A program made the position numbers and the translations under genes. 64,000 nucleotides of DNA from Acidobacteriota bacterium. Its GTDB lineage: Bacteria > Zixibacteria > MSB-5A5 > GN15 > FEB-12. Every line of letters starts with the position of its first letter. Position 1 is the stretch's first letter. Of this stretch, positions 8,176 to 16,763 are shown piece by piece. The stretch is taken from contig DATKXK010000010.1 in NCBI GenBank assembly GCA_035529075.1, positions 101,401 to 165,400 of the forward strand, written 5' to 3'. Below the pieces are notes generated by a model. The model was not told where the DNA came from. It saw nothing but the letters and a program-made list of their open reading frames with translations, and did no database searches.

Positions 8176-9315
8176 ATGCTCAGTGCCATATACAATCACC
8201 TGTTTCTTCCGGCGGGATTCACCGCCGTGCTGTTCTTCCTGTCGCTGTGGCTGCCGGCGGCTGCCGAGGGCGCCAAGGTCCGGATCAAGGACATCTGCTC
8301 GTTTCAGGATCGGCAGGAAGTCGCGCTTCTCGGCTACGGCCTGGTGGTGGGTCTGGACGGGACCGGCGACGGGACCGGGACGCAGTTCACCAGCCAGTCA
8401 ATGGCCAACATGATGGAGCGTCTGGGCGTCACGGTCGATCAGAGGAAGCTCAAAGTCAAGAACGTGGCCGCCGTAATGGTCACGGCGCGCCTGTCGTCGC
8501 AGCAGACGGCCGGATCTACCATAGACGTCACCGTGTCGTCCATCGGTGACGCCTCGTCTTTGCAGGGGGGGACGTTGCTGTCGACACCGCTTTCGACGCC
8601 GAGCGGCGTCGTGCGGGCCACCGCCCAGGGCGCGGTGTCCATCGGCGGCTTTAACGTACAGGTCGACGAGGCCAACAAGATCGTGAACAACTACACGCTG
8701 GTCGGAAGAGTCCCGGGGGGCGGTACCGTGACCGATCCGCTGGCGCCGACCCCGGGCAGCGACCGCGAATTCATCCTGTCGCTGCATGACCCGGATATGA
8801 CCACGGCGCATCGGACGGCGCAGGTGATCAATATCAAGTACGGGACGGTCGCCTACCCGACCGACGGCGGTGCCGTTCGCATCGTCATCCCGGATTCGCT
8901 CATGTATCCGACGCTTCGGTCCAAATTCATGTCCGATATCGGGCACCTGCGCATAGTGCCGGACAACGTGGCCCGCGTGGTGATCAATGAAAGAACCGGC
9001 ACCATTGTGGCCGGCGAACACGTTACCATTGCTCCGGTAGCGGTCGCGCACGGGACGATCACGGTCGACATCCGTTCGCGCCCGATAATATCGCAGCCGC
9101 AGCCGTTCTCGGAAGGCGAGACGGTAATCACGCAGGAACCGTCGATCACCGTAAATCAGGAACAGGCCCGGGTGGTGAACCTCAAGGGTTCCGTTTACCT
9201 CAAGGACGTAGCCGGGGCTTTGAACAAGATCGGCGCTACCCCCCGTGACATTATCGCCATTTTCCAGGCCCTCAAGCAGGCCGGGGCGCTGCGCGCCGAA
9301 CTGGTGATCCTCTGA
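8176..9315 (+). CDS. flgI: Flagellar P-ring protein FlgI
   Basis: FlgI forms the periplasmic P ring around the rod. The 379-residue product has a signal peptide (cleaved near LPAAAEG). The family opening VRIKDICSFQDRQEV-LLGYGLVVGLDGTGD is intact and the C-terminal LKQAGALRAELVIL matches the family. It lies 9 bases after flgH, and its TGA shares a base with the ATG of the downstream flgJ-like gene. Confidence 0.97.
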   Translation: MLSAIYNHLFLPAGFTAVLFFLSLWLPAAAEGAKVRIKDICSFQDRQEVALLGYGLVVGLDGTGDGTGTQFTSQSMANMMERLGVTVDQRKLKVKNVAAVMVTARLSSQQTAGSTIDVTVSSIGDASSLQGGTLLSTPLSTPSGVVRATAQGAVSIGGFNVQVDEANKIVNNYTLVGRVPGGGTVTDPLAPTPGSDREFILSLHDPDMTTAHRTAQVINIKYGTVAYPTDGGAVRIVIPDSLMYPTLRSKFMSDIGHLRIVPDNVARVVINERTGTIVAGEHVTIAPVAVAHGTITVDIRSRPIISQPQPFSEGETVITQEPSITVNQEQARVVNLKGSVYLKDVAGALNKIGATPRDIIAIFQALKQAGALRAELVIL

Positions 9316-10256
9316 TGATCTCGTTGGCCAAAACCGCCCCATCACTCCTGAAGCAGACCGGCCTGGACCGGCTAAAAACGCAGCAGGCGGCAGACATCGA
9401 GCAGGAGAAAGCCCGGCTCCGTGAGGCCACGCGGGAGTTCGAGTCTTTCTTCATGTACTACCTGCTCAAGAACATGAGAAAAACGATTCCCAAGAATGAG
9501 CTGACCCGGACCGGCGGGCTTTCGGAGTCCATGGGCAGCGACGTTTTCACCGATCTGTTTGACATGGAGGTGGCCCGCAAAATAACCAGAAGCAACAATC
9601 GGTCGATAGCCGAAATGCTGTACCAATCGCTCGAGAAGCAGACTGAAGCCCGCTTTGGTCAGCCCGGGCCGACACCGGACGCCGCCCCGGGAATCTCCCC
9701 TGAGCCGAAAGGTCTTAAGCTGGACAGGGATCACATCGAGTTGCCCAACAGGGACGACCGGCAAATACCGCGGCCGGATGCGGTCCGGAGCCTTCCCGTA
9801 TCACAGGGGCCGAGACGGGTCCGTCATGATCCTATCCTGGCCAAGTACGGTCCCGATATTTATCGGGCTGCGGCCGAAACCAAGCTGGATTCGGCGCTTA
9901 TCGCTTCGGTCATCAGGGCTGAATCCAACGGCGACGCGCGTGCGGTCTCGACCGCCGGGGCCCGGGGCCTGATGCAACTGACCGACACCACCGCACGCGA
10001 AATGGGCGTCACGGACGTCTTCGACCCGGCGGCAAACATCAGGGGCGGCAGCCGGTATCTGCGCCAGCTGATTGATCGGTACGGAGACGTGAAACTGGCC
10101 CTGGCGGCCTATAACGCCGGCCCGGGGAACGTTGACCGTTACAAAGGGGTTCCTCCATTTAAGGAGACGCGCCGGTACGTCGCGCGTGTGATCAGGCTGA
10201 TGGCCGCACACACGGCGAATTCGAGTGCCTCGAACTCTAAAGTGTCACACAGGTAA
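9315..10256 (+). CDS. flgJ: FlgJ-like rod-binding protein fused to an SLT lytic transglycosylase
   Basis: This protein should cap or scaffold rod assembly while opening peptidoglycan. The N-terminal part (about 30-110) is a FlgJ rod-binding domain (EFESFFMYYLLKNMRKTIP, then FDMEVARKI). A proline-rich linker (about 115-170) leads to a soluble lytic transglycosylase domain (about 172-300) with catalytic Glu203 in IRAESNGD, the AGARGLMQL segment and the AYNAGPGNVDRY motif. Proteobacterial FlgJ instead carries a glucosaminidase-type domain, so this is a different enzyme fusion. The ATG overlaps the flgI stop. It has 313 residues and no clear signal peptide, consistent with export through the flagellar apparatus. 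Confidence 0.9.
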   Translation: MISLAKTAPSLLKQTGLDRLKTQQAADIEQEKARLREATREFESFFMYYLLKNMRKTIPKNELTRTGGLSESMGSDVFTDLFDMEVARKITRSNNRSIAEMLYQSLEKQTEARFGQPGPTPDAAPGISPEPKGLKLDRDHIELPNRDDRQIPRPDAVRSLPVSQGPRRVRHDPILAKYGPDIYRAAAETKLDSALIASVIRAESNGDARAVSTAGARGLMQLTDTTAREMGVTDVFDPAANIRGGSRYLRQLIDRYGDVKLALAAYNAGPGNVDRYKGVPPFKETRRYVARVIRLMAAHTANSSASNSKVSHR

Positions 10257-10280
10257 AGCCGATAGAAGGAGTACAGGACG

Positions 10281-10784
10281 TTGCAGCCAATATCGGACAT
10301 GCTTAATCGGTTGATAGACATAATCGGTCGTGAAGCCGCCCTCTTTGAGTCCTTCCTCGAGTTGCTGGACCAGCAGAAGCGGACGCTGGTTTCCAATCAC
10401 CTTGAGGGCCTGAACGAAGTCACCGATAAACAGCGTGAGAAACTGGTCGAGAGCCGGTTGCTCAGCAGGGAGCGCGACGAGCTTATCCGTCAGATCAAGG
10501 CCGCCAACAGCCTCGAAGGGGACGTAACCGTCACCAGGCTTCTCGAGTTCGCGGACAGGGACCAGGCGGAACGCTTGACGCAGCTCAGGGAGATCATTCT
10601 CGACATGAACGATCGAATCGCCCGGGCCCGGAACACGAACGCGATGCTGTTAAACCAGTCGCGCGAGTTCATTGCCCGCACGATGACGGCGCTGTCCAAG
10701 ATAAAGAACCCTGACCATACGTACGCCGCCGACGGTGCCGCCGCCGGCAAAGGCTCCAACGTGGCCGTGGACAGGAGGGTATGA
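10281..10784 (+). CDS. flgN: FlgN-family flagellar export chaperone
   Basis: FlgN keeps the hook-filament junction proteins FlgK and FlgL export-competent. The 167-residue product is all-helical and charged, with the family pattern LIDIIGREAALFESFLELL and a conserved LSRERDELIRQI segment. TTG 10281 is preceded by AAGGAG at 10266-10271. An internal ATG (10299) is the alternative and would lose six residues. It lies directly in front of its predicted client flgK, and the stop overlaps the first ATG of flgK. Confidence 0.83.
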   Translation: MQPISDMLNRLIDIIGREAALFESFLELLDQQKRTLVSNHLEGLNEVTDKQREKLVESRLLSRERDELIRQIKAANSLEGDVTVTRLLEFADRDQAERLTQLREIILDMNDRIARARNTNAMLLNQSREFIARTMTALSKIKNPDHTYAADGAAAGKGSNVAVDRRV

Positions 10785-12178
10785 TGCCGGGCTTGTTTCA
10801 GGGATTGGAAATCGGAAAGCGCGCACTGCTGTCACACCAGGTGACGCTCCAGACCATCGGTCACAACATCGCCAACGTCGACACTCCCGGTTACACCCGC
10901 CAGCGGGTCCGCATCTCGTCCGCCCTGCCGGAAACCCTCACCTACGGCTCGGTGGGGATGGGTATTCAGGTTGACGACGTCCGCCAAGTGCGCGACCTCT
11001 TTCTCGGCCAACAGTACCGCGAGGCCAACAAGGCGATGGGCCAGTGGACGTACAAGCAGAAAACAATGTCGCAGATCGAGTCGCTGTTCAACGAGCCCCA
11101 GGACAACTCCCTGAACGACTACCTCAACCAGTTTTGGGACGCCTGGTCGGATCTGTCGACGAACTCTGATTCGAGCACCCATCGACAGATGATACGGACC
11201 AAGGCCAACCAGTTCATCAACGGACTGCACCAGTTGGCCAAGCAGCTGACCTCGCTCCGCGACGCGATCGACCGCGACCTGACCGACATGACCAAAGATG
11301 TCAACCGCTTGACTGCCGAAATTTCGCAGCTGAACCAGCAGATAAAGACGACCGAGCTGGGTGGCAGGAAGGCCAACGATTTGCGGGACGCCCGTGATCG
11401 GCTGATCGACGAGCTGTCCAACGTCGTGGACGTGCGCACGGTTGACAAGGCCAACGGGGCCAACATCGTTTACATGGGTGCCATGGTGCTTGTCGACGGC
11501 TCTGACTCGTTCGATATCGACACCGTGGCCGAGAACGAGGCGGGCGTAACCACGCACCGGGTGGTCTGGAAAGGGACCGACGTCACGCTGGCCAACATCG
11601 ACGGTCAGCTGGCCGGCCTGACGGAATCGCGCGACGAGATTATTCCACGGTACCTCGAAGAGCTTAACGCACTTACCAGGGAACTCGTGGAACGGGTCAA
11701 CACCATCCATCGTTCCGGCTACGGATATCAGAACGGTTCCACTGATGTTGCTTTTTTTGACCCGCGGTTTACCGACGCCGCCACGATCCGGCTGAACGCG
11801 GATATCGAGCAGGACATTAACAAGATCGCCGCCTCGTCCACCCCGGACGGCGACAACCTGATTGCGTTGCAGTTATCCGATTTGCGGGACGTGACGGTAA
11901 TGACCGACAACACGATGACGTTCAACGACTATTACAGCGGTCTTGTCGGCGGACTGGGCGTCGAGTCGCGTGAGGCGACGTCGTTCTCGGACAACTATGA
12001 ACTTTTGCGATACCAGGTTGAGAACGCCCGGCAGTCGGTCCAGGGCGTATCGCTGGACGAGGAGATGACCAATCTGGTCAAGTTCCAGCACGCCTACGAT
12101 GCAGCCGCCCGGGTCATCACGGTGATGGATGAGGCGCTCGACGTCGTCATCGGGGCCATGGGCATAGTGGGAAGATAA
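10784..12178 (+). CDS. flgK: Flagellar hook-associated protein 1 FlgK
   Basis: FlgK is the first hook-filament junction protein. Two consecutive ATGs occur (10781, 10784). AGGAGG at 10773-10778 is too close to the first (2 bases) and well placed for the second (5 bases), so I use 10784 (464 residues). The N-terminus has the rod/hook motif IGHNIANVDTPGYTRQRV. The core has LDQFW-like SLNDYLNQFWDAWSDLS. The C-terminus has VSLDEEMTNLVKFQHAYDAAARVI, the FlgK/FlgE coiled-coil signature. Confidence 0.96.
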   Translation: MPGLFQGLEIGKRALLSHQVTLQTIGHNIANVDTPGYTRQRVRISSALPETLTYGSVGMGIQVDDVRQVRDLFLGQQYREANKAMGQWTYKQKTMSQIESLFNEPQDNSLNDYLNQFWDAWSDLSTNSDSSTHRQMIRTKANQFINGLHQLAKQLTSLRDAIDRDLTDMTKDVNRLTAEISQLNQQIKTTELGGRKANDLRDARDRLIDELSNVVDVRTVDKANGANIVYMGAMVLVDGSDSFDIDTVAENEAGVTTHRVVWKGTDVTLANIDGQLAGLTESRDEIIPRYLEELNALTRELVERVNTIHRSGYGYQNGSTDVAFFDPRFTDAATIRLNADIEQDINKIAASSTPDGDNLIALQLSDLRDVTVMTDNTMTFNDYYSGLVGGLGVESREATSFSDNYELLRYQVENARQSVQGVSLDEEMTNLVKFQHAYDAAARVITVMDEALDVVIGAMGIVGR

Positions 12179-12223
12179 CATTTCAGGCCCCTCGGGGCCG
12201 AGCAATACACCACGGAGGGTGAC

Positions 12224-12532
12224 TTGCTGATACTAACACGGAAGTTGGGCGAATCTATCACCATCGGCGATGACATCAAGGTGTCGATCCTTGGTGTTCG
12301 TGGTCGCCAGGTACGCCTGGGGATAGAGGCGCCAAGCAGCGTCGTCGTTCACCGCGAGGAGATCTATGTCAAGATCCAGGCCGAGAATCGAAAGGCATCC
12401 AAGACGATCAAGGGTGACCTTCTCGGCGTCGTCAAGATGATCAAGGACAAGATCGGCGGGTCTTCGCACCGCACCGGATCCTCGGTGGTCGACTACAAGG
12501 ACAGTCCGTCCAAAAAGAAACACAGCGGTTAG
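12224..12532 (+). CDS. csrA: Carbon storage regulator CsrA with a C-terminal extension
   Basis: CsrA is an RNA-binding dimer that blocks translation by binding GGA motifs, in several bacteria on flagellin mRNA. TTG 12224 follows GGAGGG. The core (1-60: [36 protein letters not shown]) is textbook. The protein then continues to 102 residues with a basic, Ser/Lys-rich tail ending SPSKKKHSG, whereas CsrA is typically about 60-75 residues. It lies between flgK and flgL, with its antagonist gene fliW two genes on. Confidence 0.96.
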   Translation: MLILTRKLGESITIGDDIKVSILGVRGRQVRLGIEAPSSVVVHREEIYVKIQAENRKASKTIKGDLLGVVKMIKDKIGGSSHRTGSSVVDYKDSPSKKKHSG

Positions 12533-12591
12533 TCCGAGCGGCCGGCGGCGGCCGGGACTGAAACCGGCGCCGGAACCCGGGAGAGGCGGCA

Positions 12592-14511
12592 ATGCGCATA
12601 ACCAACGGAATGATGGCCTCCCAGGTCGTCTTCAACATGCAGCGGTCACTTCGGCGCTTCACCGACATGCAGACCAACATGTCGTCGGGACGCCGGATCA
12701 ACAAACCCTCTGATGATCCGCTGGGAACGCTGCGGGACCTGGGGTACCGGACGGAACTGGCCAAGATCGCCCAGTACAGCAAGAACGTGACCCAGGGACT
12801 GACCTGGATGACCACGTACGACTCGGTTCTCGCCGACGTCAAGGACATCGTCTCATCGGCCAAGGAGGTCGCCATTGCGATGGCCAACGGCAACTACGAC
12901 GCGGCGGCACGGGAAGCATCGGCGCAGGAGATCCGCTCGATGATCGAACAGCTCGTACAGCTGGCCAACACGGAACTCGAGGGACGCCGCGTCTTCTCAG
13001 GGTTCAGGACAAAGGTCACCCCGTTCGAGGTGTCGGGCAACGGTGTTCTGTATCGGGGCGACCGGGGGGAGATCCAGTTCGATGTCGAGTCCTCGTCCCT
13101 GATGACGATCAATCTGGACGGCGCGTCCGCGTTCCTGGAACGGCTCTGTATTCTCGGCGAGGACGCCGACCTTCAGGTTGGCGTCACCGGACAGACTTTG
13201 CTGGCTGACCTGCACAACGGCAACGGCATCGATCAGGGCTCGTTTACCATCACTGACAGGAATCTCGATTTCCTTCCCGTCGCGACCGTGGATATCAGCG
13301 GCGCGACCACCGTTGATGACGTCCTGACGCTCATAAATGCTGAACTCACTGCCTCCGGAATCACCAACCTCGTGGCTCGTCTTGGTGATGAAGGAAACAA
13401 CATAACCCTGGAAGCGACCGAGAACGGCCTGATATCGAACAGCACGCTGTTGAGCGACCTGAACGAAGGCAAAGGTATTGATCTCGAACCGGGAACGATA
13501 CAATTGACGGACTCCGGCGGCATCGGCGTACAGGTGAATCTCTCCGGGGCGGAGACGATAGGCGATGTCATCACACAGTTCAACGCTCAGCTCGCGGCGG
13601 CCGGCGTGGCCAACGTCACCATGGCTGTCAACGCCGCCAACACCGGACTGGTAATCACCGATACCAACGGCGTGCCGCTCGGGTTGACGATCACGGACGT
13701 TGACGTGGACAACCACACGGCCTCGGGTCTCGGAATCGTCGGGGCGGTCGACCCGACGCTCGACGGAGATGACCTCAACCCGGTGACTCGCTTCGAGGTG
13801 GCCGAGAATGGCGGCACCACGGCGGGTGATCTCTGCGTTCTCGGTGAGTTCCCCGGCACCAGGGTGGGTGAAGATCTTGACCCCGGCCTGCAGGTCACTG
13901 ATCTGTTGACCAGCCTGAACAACCGGCTGGGCGCCGGCCTGGGCAGCTTTACGGTCTACCAGGGCGGGTCGACTCACACCGTTGACGTGACCGATCCTGC
14001 GCTTGTGACCGTTCAGGACCTTCTGGACGAGCTTAACAATTCAGGTCTCGACATCACGGCCTCCATCAACGCCTCCGGTCGGGGTATACAGGTTGTCAAC
14101 AATGACACCACCAGGAGCTTCAGCATAGAAGAAGACGGTGACGGCCGGACGGCAAAAACCCTCCAACTGTTTGGTTCCAGCGATCTGCTGGGCAGTATGC
14201 TGACCCTGCGCAACGCCCTGGAAAAGGACGACCAGGAGGGCACCGGGATGCTGCTGCAGAACCTTGACGACGGGCTGCTGCAACTTCTCAAGCAGCGGGC
14301 CACCATCGGTGCACGCACGATTCGTTTGGAGGCAACCGATCGCCGGCTGCTGGACCTGAACCTCAATTTCACCGACCTGCTGTCAAAGACGGAAGATGCG
14401 GATATTTCAAAACTCGTCACCGACCTGACGACATATGAAAACAACTATCGGGCCGCGTTGATCTCCGCCGGAAAGATCGTGCAACCGAGCCTGCTGGATT
14501 TTCTAAGCTGA
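12592..14511 (+). CDS. flgL: Flagellar hook-associated protein 3 FlgL with a large repeat insertion
   Basis: FlgL is the second hook-filament junction protein. The N-terminus (MRITNGMMASQVVFNMQRSL, then MSSGRRINKPSDDP) and the C-terminal helical region (LTTYENNYRAALISAGKIVQPSLLDFL) are diagnostic. At 639 residues it is about twice the usual length. The extra part is the centre, with two clear copies of a 75-80-residue unit starting TLLADLHNGNGID (202) and TLLSDLNEGKGID (285), and a divergent third near 433 (LQVTDLLTSLNNRLG). These look like the hook-IN motif modules of FliD and large flagellins, probably surface-exposed. Confidence 0.93.
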   Translation: MRITNGMMASQVVFNMQRSLRRFTDMQTNMSSGRRINKPSDDPLGTLRDLGYRTELAKIAQYSKNVTQGLTWMTTYDSVLADVKDIVSSAKEVAIAMANGNYDAAAREASAQEIRSMIEQLVQLANTELEGRRVFSGFRTKVTPFEVSGNGVLYRGDRGEIQFDVESSSLMTINLDGASAFLERLCILGEDADLQVGVTGQTLLADLHNGNGIDQGSFTITDRNLDFLPVATVDISGATTVDDVLTLINAELTASGITNLVARLGDEGNNITLEATENGLISNSTLLSDLNEGKGIDLEPGTIQLTDSGGIGVQVNLSGAETIGDVITQFNAQLAAAGVANVTMAVNAANTGLVITDTNGVPLGLTITDVDVDNHTASGLGIVGAVDPTLDGDDLNPVTRFEVAENGGTTAGDLCVLGEFPGTRVGEDLDPGLQVTDLLTSLNNRLGAGLGSFTVYQGGSTHTVDVTDPALVTVQDLLDELNNSGLDITASINASGRGIQVVNNDTTRSFSIEEDGDGRTAKTLQLFGSSDLLGSMLTLRNALEKDDQEGTGMLLQNLDDGLLQLLKQRATIGARTIRLEATDRRLLDLNLNFTDLLSKTEDADISKLVTDLTTYENNYRAALISAGKIVQPSLLDFLS

Positions 14512-14536
14512 TAGGGATTAACAGAGGGATGTTCTT

Positions 14537-15013
14537 ATGCTCGTAAACAGCATGCGATTTGGAACGCTGGAAGTGCCTCCACAAAAGCTTATCACTATGG
14601 AGCGGCCGGTTCTCGGCTTCGAGTCACTGCGGCACTTCTGCCTGGTCGAGATCGACGAGCTCAAGCCGTTCCTGTGGCTGCAGTCGACCGAGGATTCGGC
14701 TGTGGCATTCCTGGTCGTCAACCCGGTGGTCTTCTTTCCGGACTACCGCATCGAGATCAACTCCAACGAGATCGCCGAACTGAAAGTTGATCGCGTCGAA
14801 TCGGTGGAGACCTATGTTGTTGCGACTGTTCCGGATGATCCGCAGAACATGTCGGTCAACCTTCAGGGGCCTATTCTCATCAACACCGAGAATAACTTGG
14901 GCAAGCAGTTGGTGCTTGTTAACTCCGATTACCGCGTGAAGCACTCCCTCCTGCGTGCCCTGGACGAATTGCCGATTCAGGCCGTACAGGAGGAAGAACT
15001 GGCCCCCGTCTGA
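14537..15013 (+). CDS. fliW: Flagellar assembly factor FliW
   Basis: FliW binds newly made flagellin and, when free, antagonises CsrA, so flagellin translation tracks filament export. The 158-residue length and sequence are typical: FGTLEVPPQKLITMERPVLGF, FLWLQSTEDSAVAFLVVNP, and VVATVPDDPQNMSVNLQGPILIN. It sits 25 bases after flgL. csrA and fliC lie within 5 kb, so all three players of the FliW-CsrA-flagellin switch are in this cluster. Confidence 0.96.
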   Translation: MLVNSMRFGTLEVPPQKLITMERPVLGFESLRHFCLVEIDELKPFLWLQSTEDSAVAFLVVNPVVFFPDYRIEINSNEIAELKVDRVESVETYVVATVPDDPQNMSVNLQGPILINTENNLGKQLVLVNSDYRVKHSLLRALDELPIQAVQEEELAPV

Positions 15014-15110
15014 TGCCGGTTGTGTCCGGCCACCGGGTGCCGGGATCGGCAGCCCGAATCGATCAGTGCCTTGCAGCCTTGTGCAGGCGCACAGAAATCG
15101 GATTTCGAGA

Positions 15111-16760
15111 GTGAAAGTAGGACACTCACAGGCTCAATCGCGTGGGGCGAGAACGGCGCCCTGCTCCAGCGAAGAACTGACCCGCCGGGCGAACGCCTAT
15201 CTTCAGGCCGGTGACTTCATTTCGGCCTACCCATCAGTCTCCCAACTGGCACAAATGAACCCTGACAACCCACAGGTGTCGGTCACGGCGGGGCTTATCG
15301 CCCTGAAGTGCGATCGCCGCGATGAAGCCGTGGAGCATTTTGAGCGGGCACTGGGAATATCACCGGGGAACTACGATGCCGGGTACAACCTGGCGCTGGT
15401 CTACATGGCTCAGGGCGAGCTTCACCGTGCTTTGCACCAACTGCGTCGACTGGCGCACTTCCATGCGGAAAACGCAGAATTACAGAATGACCTGGCCGTC
15501 CTGTGGCTGAACGCGGAAAGGCCCTCCCGCGCTGAAGTCAGCTTCTACCGCGCTCTGCGGCTCGATCCGAATTTCAGAAAGGCGCGCAATAACGCCATGG
15601 AATATTTCCTCAGGCACGGCCTGCTGGAGCGAGCCCGAAAACTCCTGGCCTTTCAGGGAAAATGCGAATCACTGTCGGCGATCTCCCGGGCCGAGCTTTC
15701 GCGATGGCAAGAGGTTCTCGACCGGGCGGCCGCGGGCCCGGGGCCGGAGGAGGCCGTCCAAGCGTCCGGCACAGCCGTCAGTGAATCGGTCGAACCGGCA
15801 CCGCCTCGTATCGGCAAAATTGCCGTGTTCGCCTCGCACCGGGCGTTTGTGCAGGATATCGTCGCCGCGCTGGGCAGAGGCAACGACGTTCGGTATTTCG
15901 AGGGCGACACCGTCGAGCAGATAGCCGAGCTGATGTCATGGGCGGACGTGTCCTGGTTCGAGTGGTGCGATGAACTGCTCATAGAGGCCACCAAACTACC
16001 GAAACAAGGCCGGATTATAGCCCGCCTGCACAGCTACGAAGCTTTCACCGATATGCCTTCCCGAGTCGACTGGAGCAAGGTCGACCGCCTTGTTTTCGTC
16101 AACGAATCGGTCAGGGATATCGCCGCGGGGCAGATCGCCAACCGGGTTGATACCGTTGTTATCCACAACGGCCTGGATCTCGAGCGGTTCACGATTCCCG
16201 AGGACAAACGGTACGGCAAGAAGATTGCCTCGGTGGGCTACATCAACTACAAGAAAAACCCGCCGCTGCTCCTTTACTGCTTCAAGAAAATACACGAGTA
16301 TGACCCGGCCTACAGCCTGCACGTCGCGGGGACGCATCAGGACTCGCGCATCGCCCTATACTTCGACAACTTCCTGCGTCACTCGCCGCTGCCCGTTACC
16401 TTCCACGGCTGGGTGGAGGACATACCGGCCTGGTACGCCGACAAGGATTTCGTCGTCTCGACCTCTTTGTTCGAATCATTCCACTATTCGATTGCTGAAG
16501 GCATGGCGTCGGGACTCATGCCGCTTGTCCACAACTGGTACGGCGCCGACCGCCTTTACCCGGATGGCTGCCTGTTTGAAGATCCGGACGGCTGCCTTGA
16601 GCTCGTCAAGAAGTATGAGCGCGTCGACCGCCGCCGCCTGGCCGTTGAAAACCGTGAGTATATCGCCCGCAGGTTCAACCTTCGGGACAAGGTGGATCAA
16701 ATCGCAGGCCTGCTGCTGTCGCTGAAGGGCGAAGATGCGACCGCCGAGAGGGGAGACTGA
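15111..16760 (+). CDS. TPR protein with GT-B (GT4-like) glycosyltransferase domain
   Basis: Probable flagellin or surface glycosyltransferase. The N-terminal third (about 25-200) is built of TPR-like helical pairs (e.g. NPQVSVTAGLIALKCDRRDE). The C-terminal part (about 235-540) reads as a GT-B transferase: VIHNGLDLERF, KIASVGYINYKKNP, VTFHGWVEDIPAWYADKD, and the E-x7-E motif in ESFHYSIAEGMASG. The start is uncertain: GTG 15111 is my choice, GTG 15081 is possible, and longer versions overlap fliW. Its place between fliW and fliC suggests flagellin as substrate, an inference from context only. Confidence 0.75.
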   Translation: MKVGHSQAQSRGARTAPCSSEELTRRANAYLQAGDFISAYPSVSQLAQMNPDNPQVSVTAGLIALKCDRRDEAVEHFERALGISPGNYDAGYNLALVYMAQGELHRALHQLRRLAHFHAENAELQNDLAVLWLNAERPSRAEVSFYRALRLDPNFRKARNNAMEYFLRHGLLERARKLLAFQGKCESLSAISRAELSRWQEVLDRAAAGPGPEEAVQASGTAVSESVEPAPPRIGKIAVFASHRAFVQDIVAALGRGNDVRYFEGDTVEQIAELMSWADVSWFEWCDELLIEATKLPKQGRIIARLHSYEAFTDMPSRVDWSKVDRLVFVNESVRDIAAGQIANRVDTVVIHNGLDLERFTIPEDKRYGKKIASVGYINYKKNPPLLLYCFKKIHEYDPAYSLHVAGTHQDSRIALYFDNFLRHSPLPVTFHGWVEDIPAWYADKDFVVSTSLFESFHYSIAEGMASGLMPLVHNWYGADRLYPDGCLFEDPDGCLELVKKYERVDRRRLAVENREYIARRFNLRDKVDQIAGLLLSLKGEDATAERGD

Positions 16761-16763
16761 ACC

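Noticed and set aside
12186..12199. GGCCCC-TC-GGGGCC palindrome before csrA
   Set aside because: It has a two-base centre and no T-run, so it cannot form a normal terminator, and it is easily explained by local GC richness.
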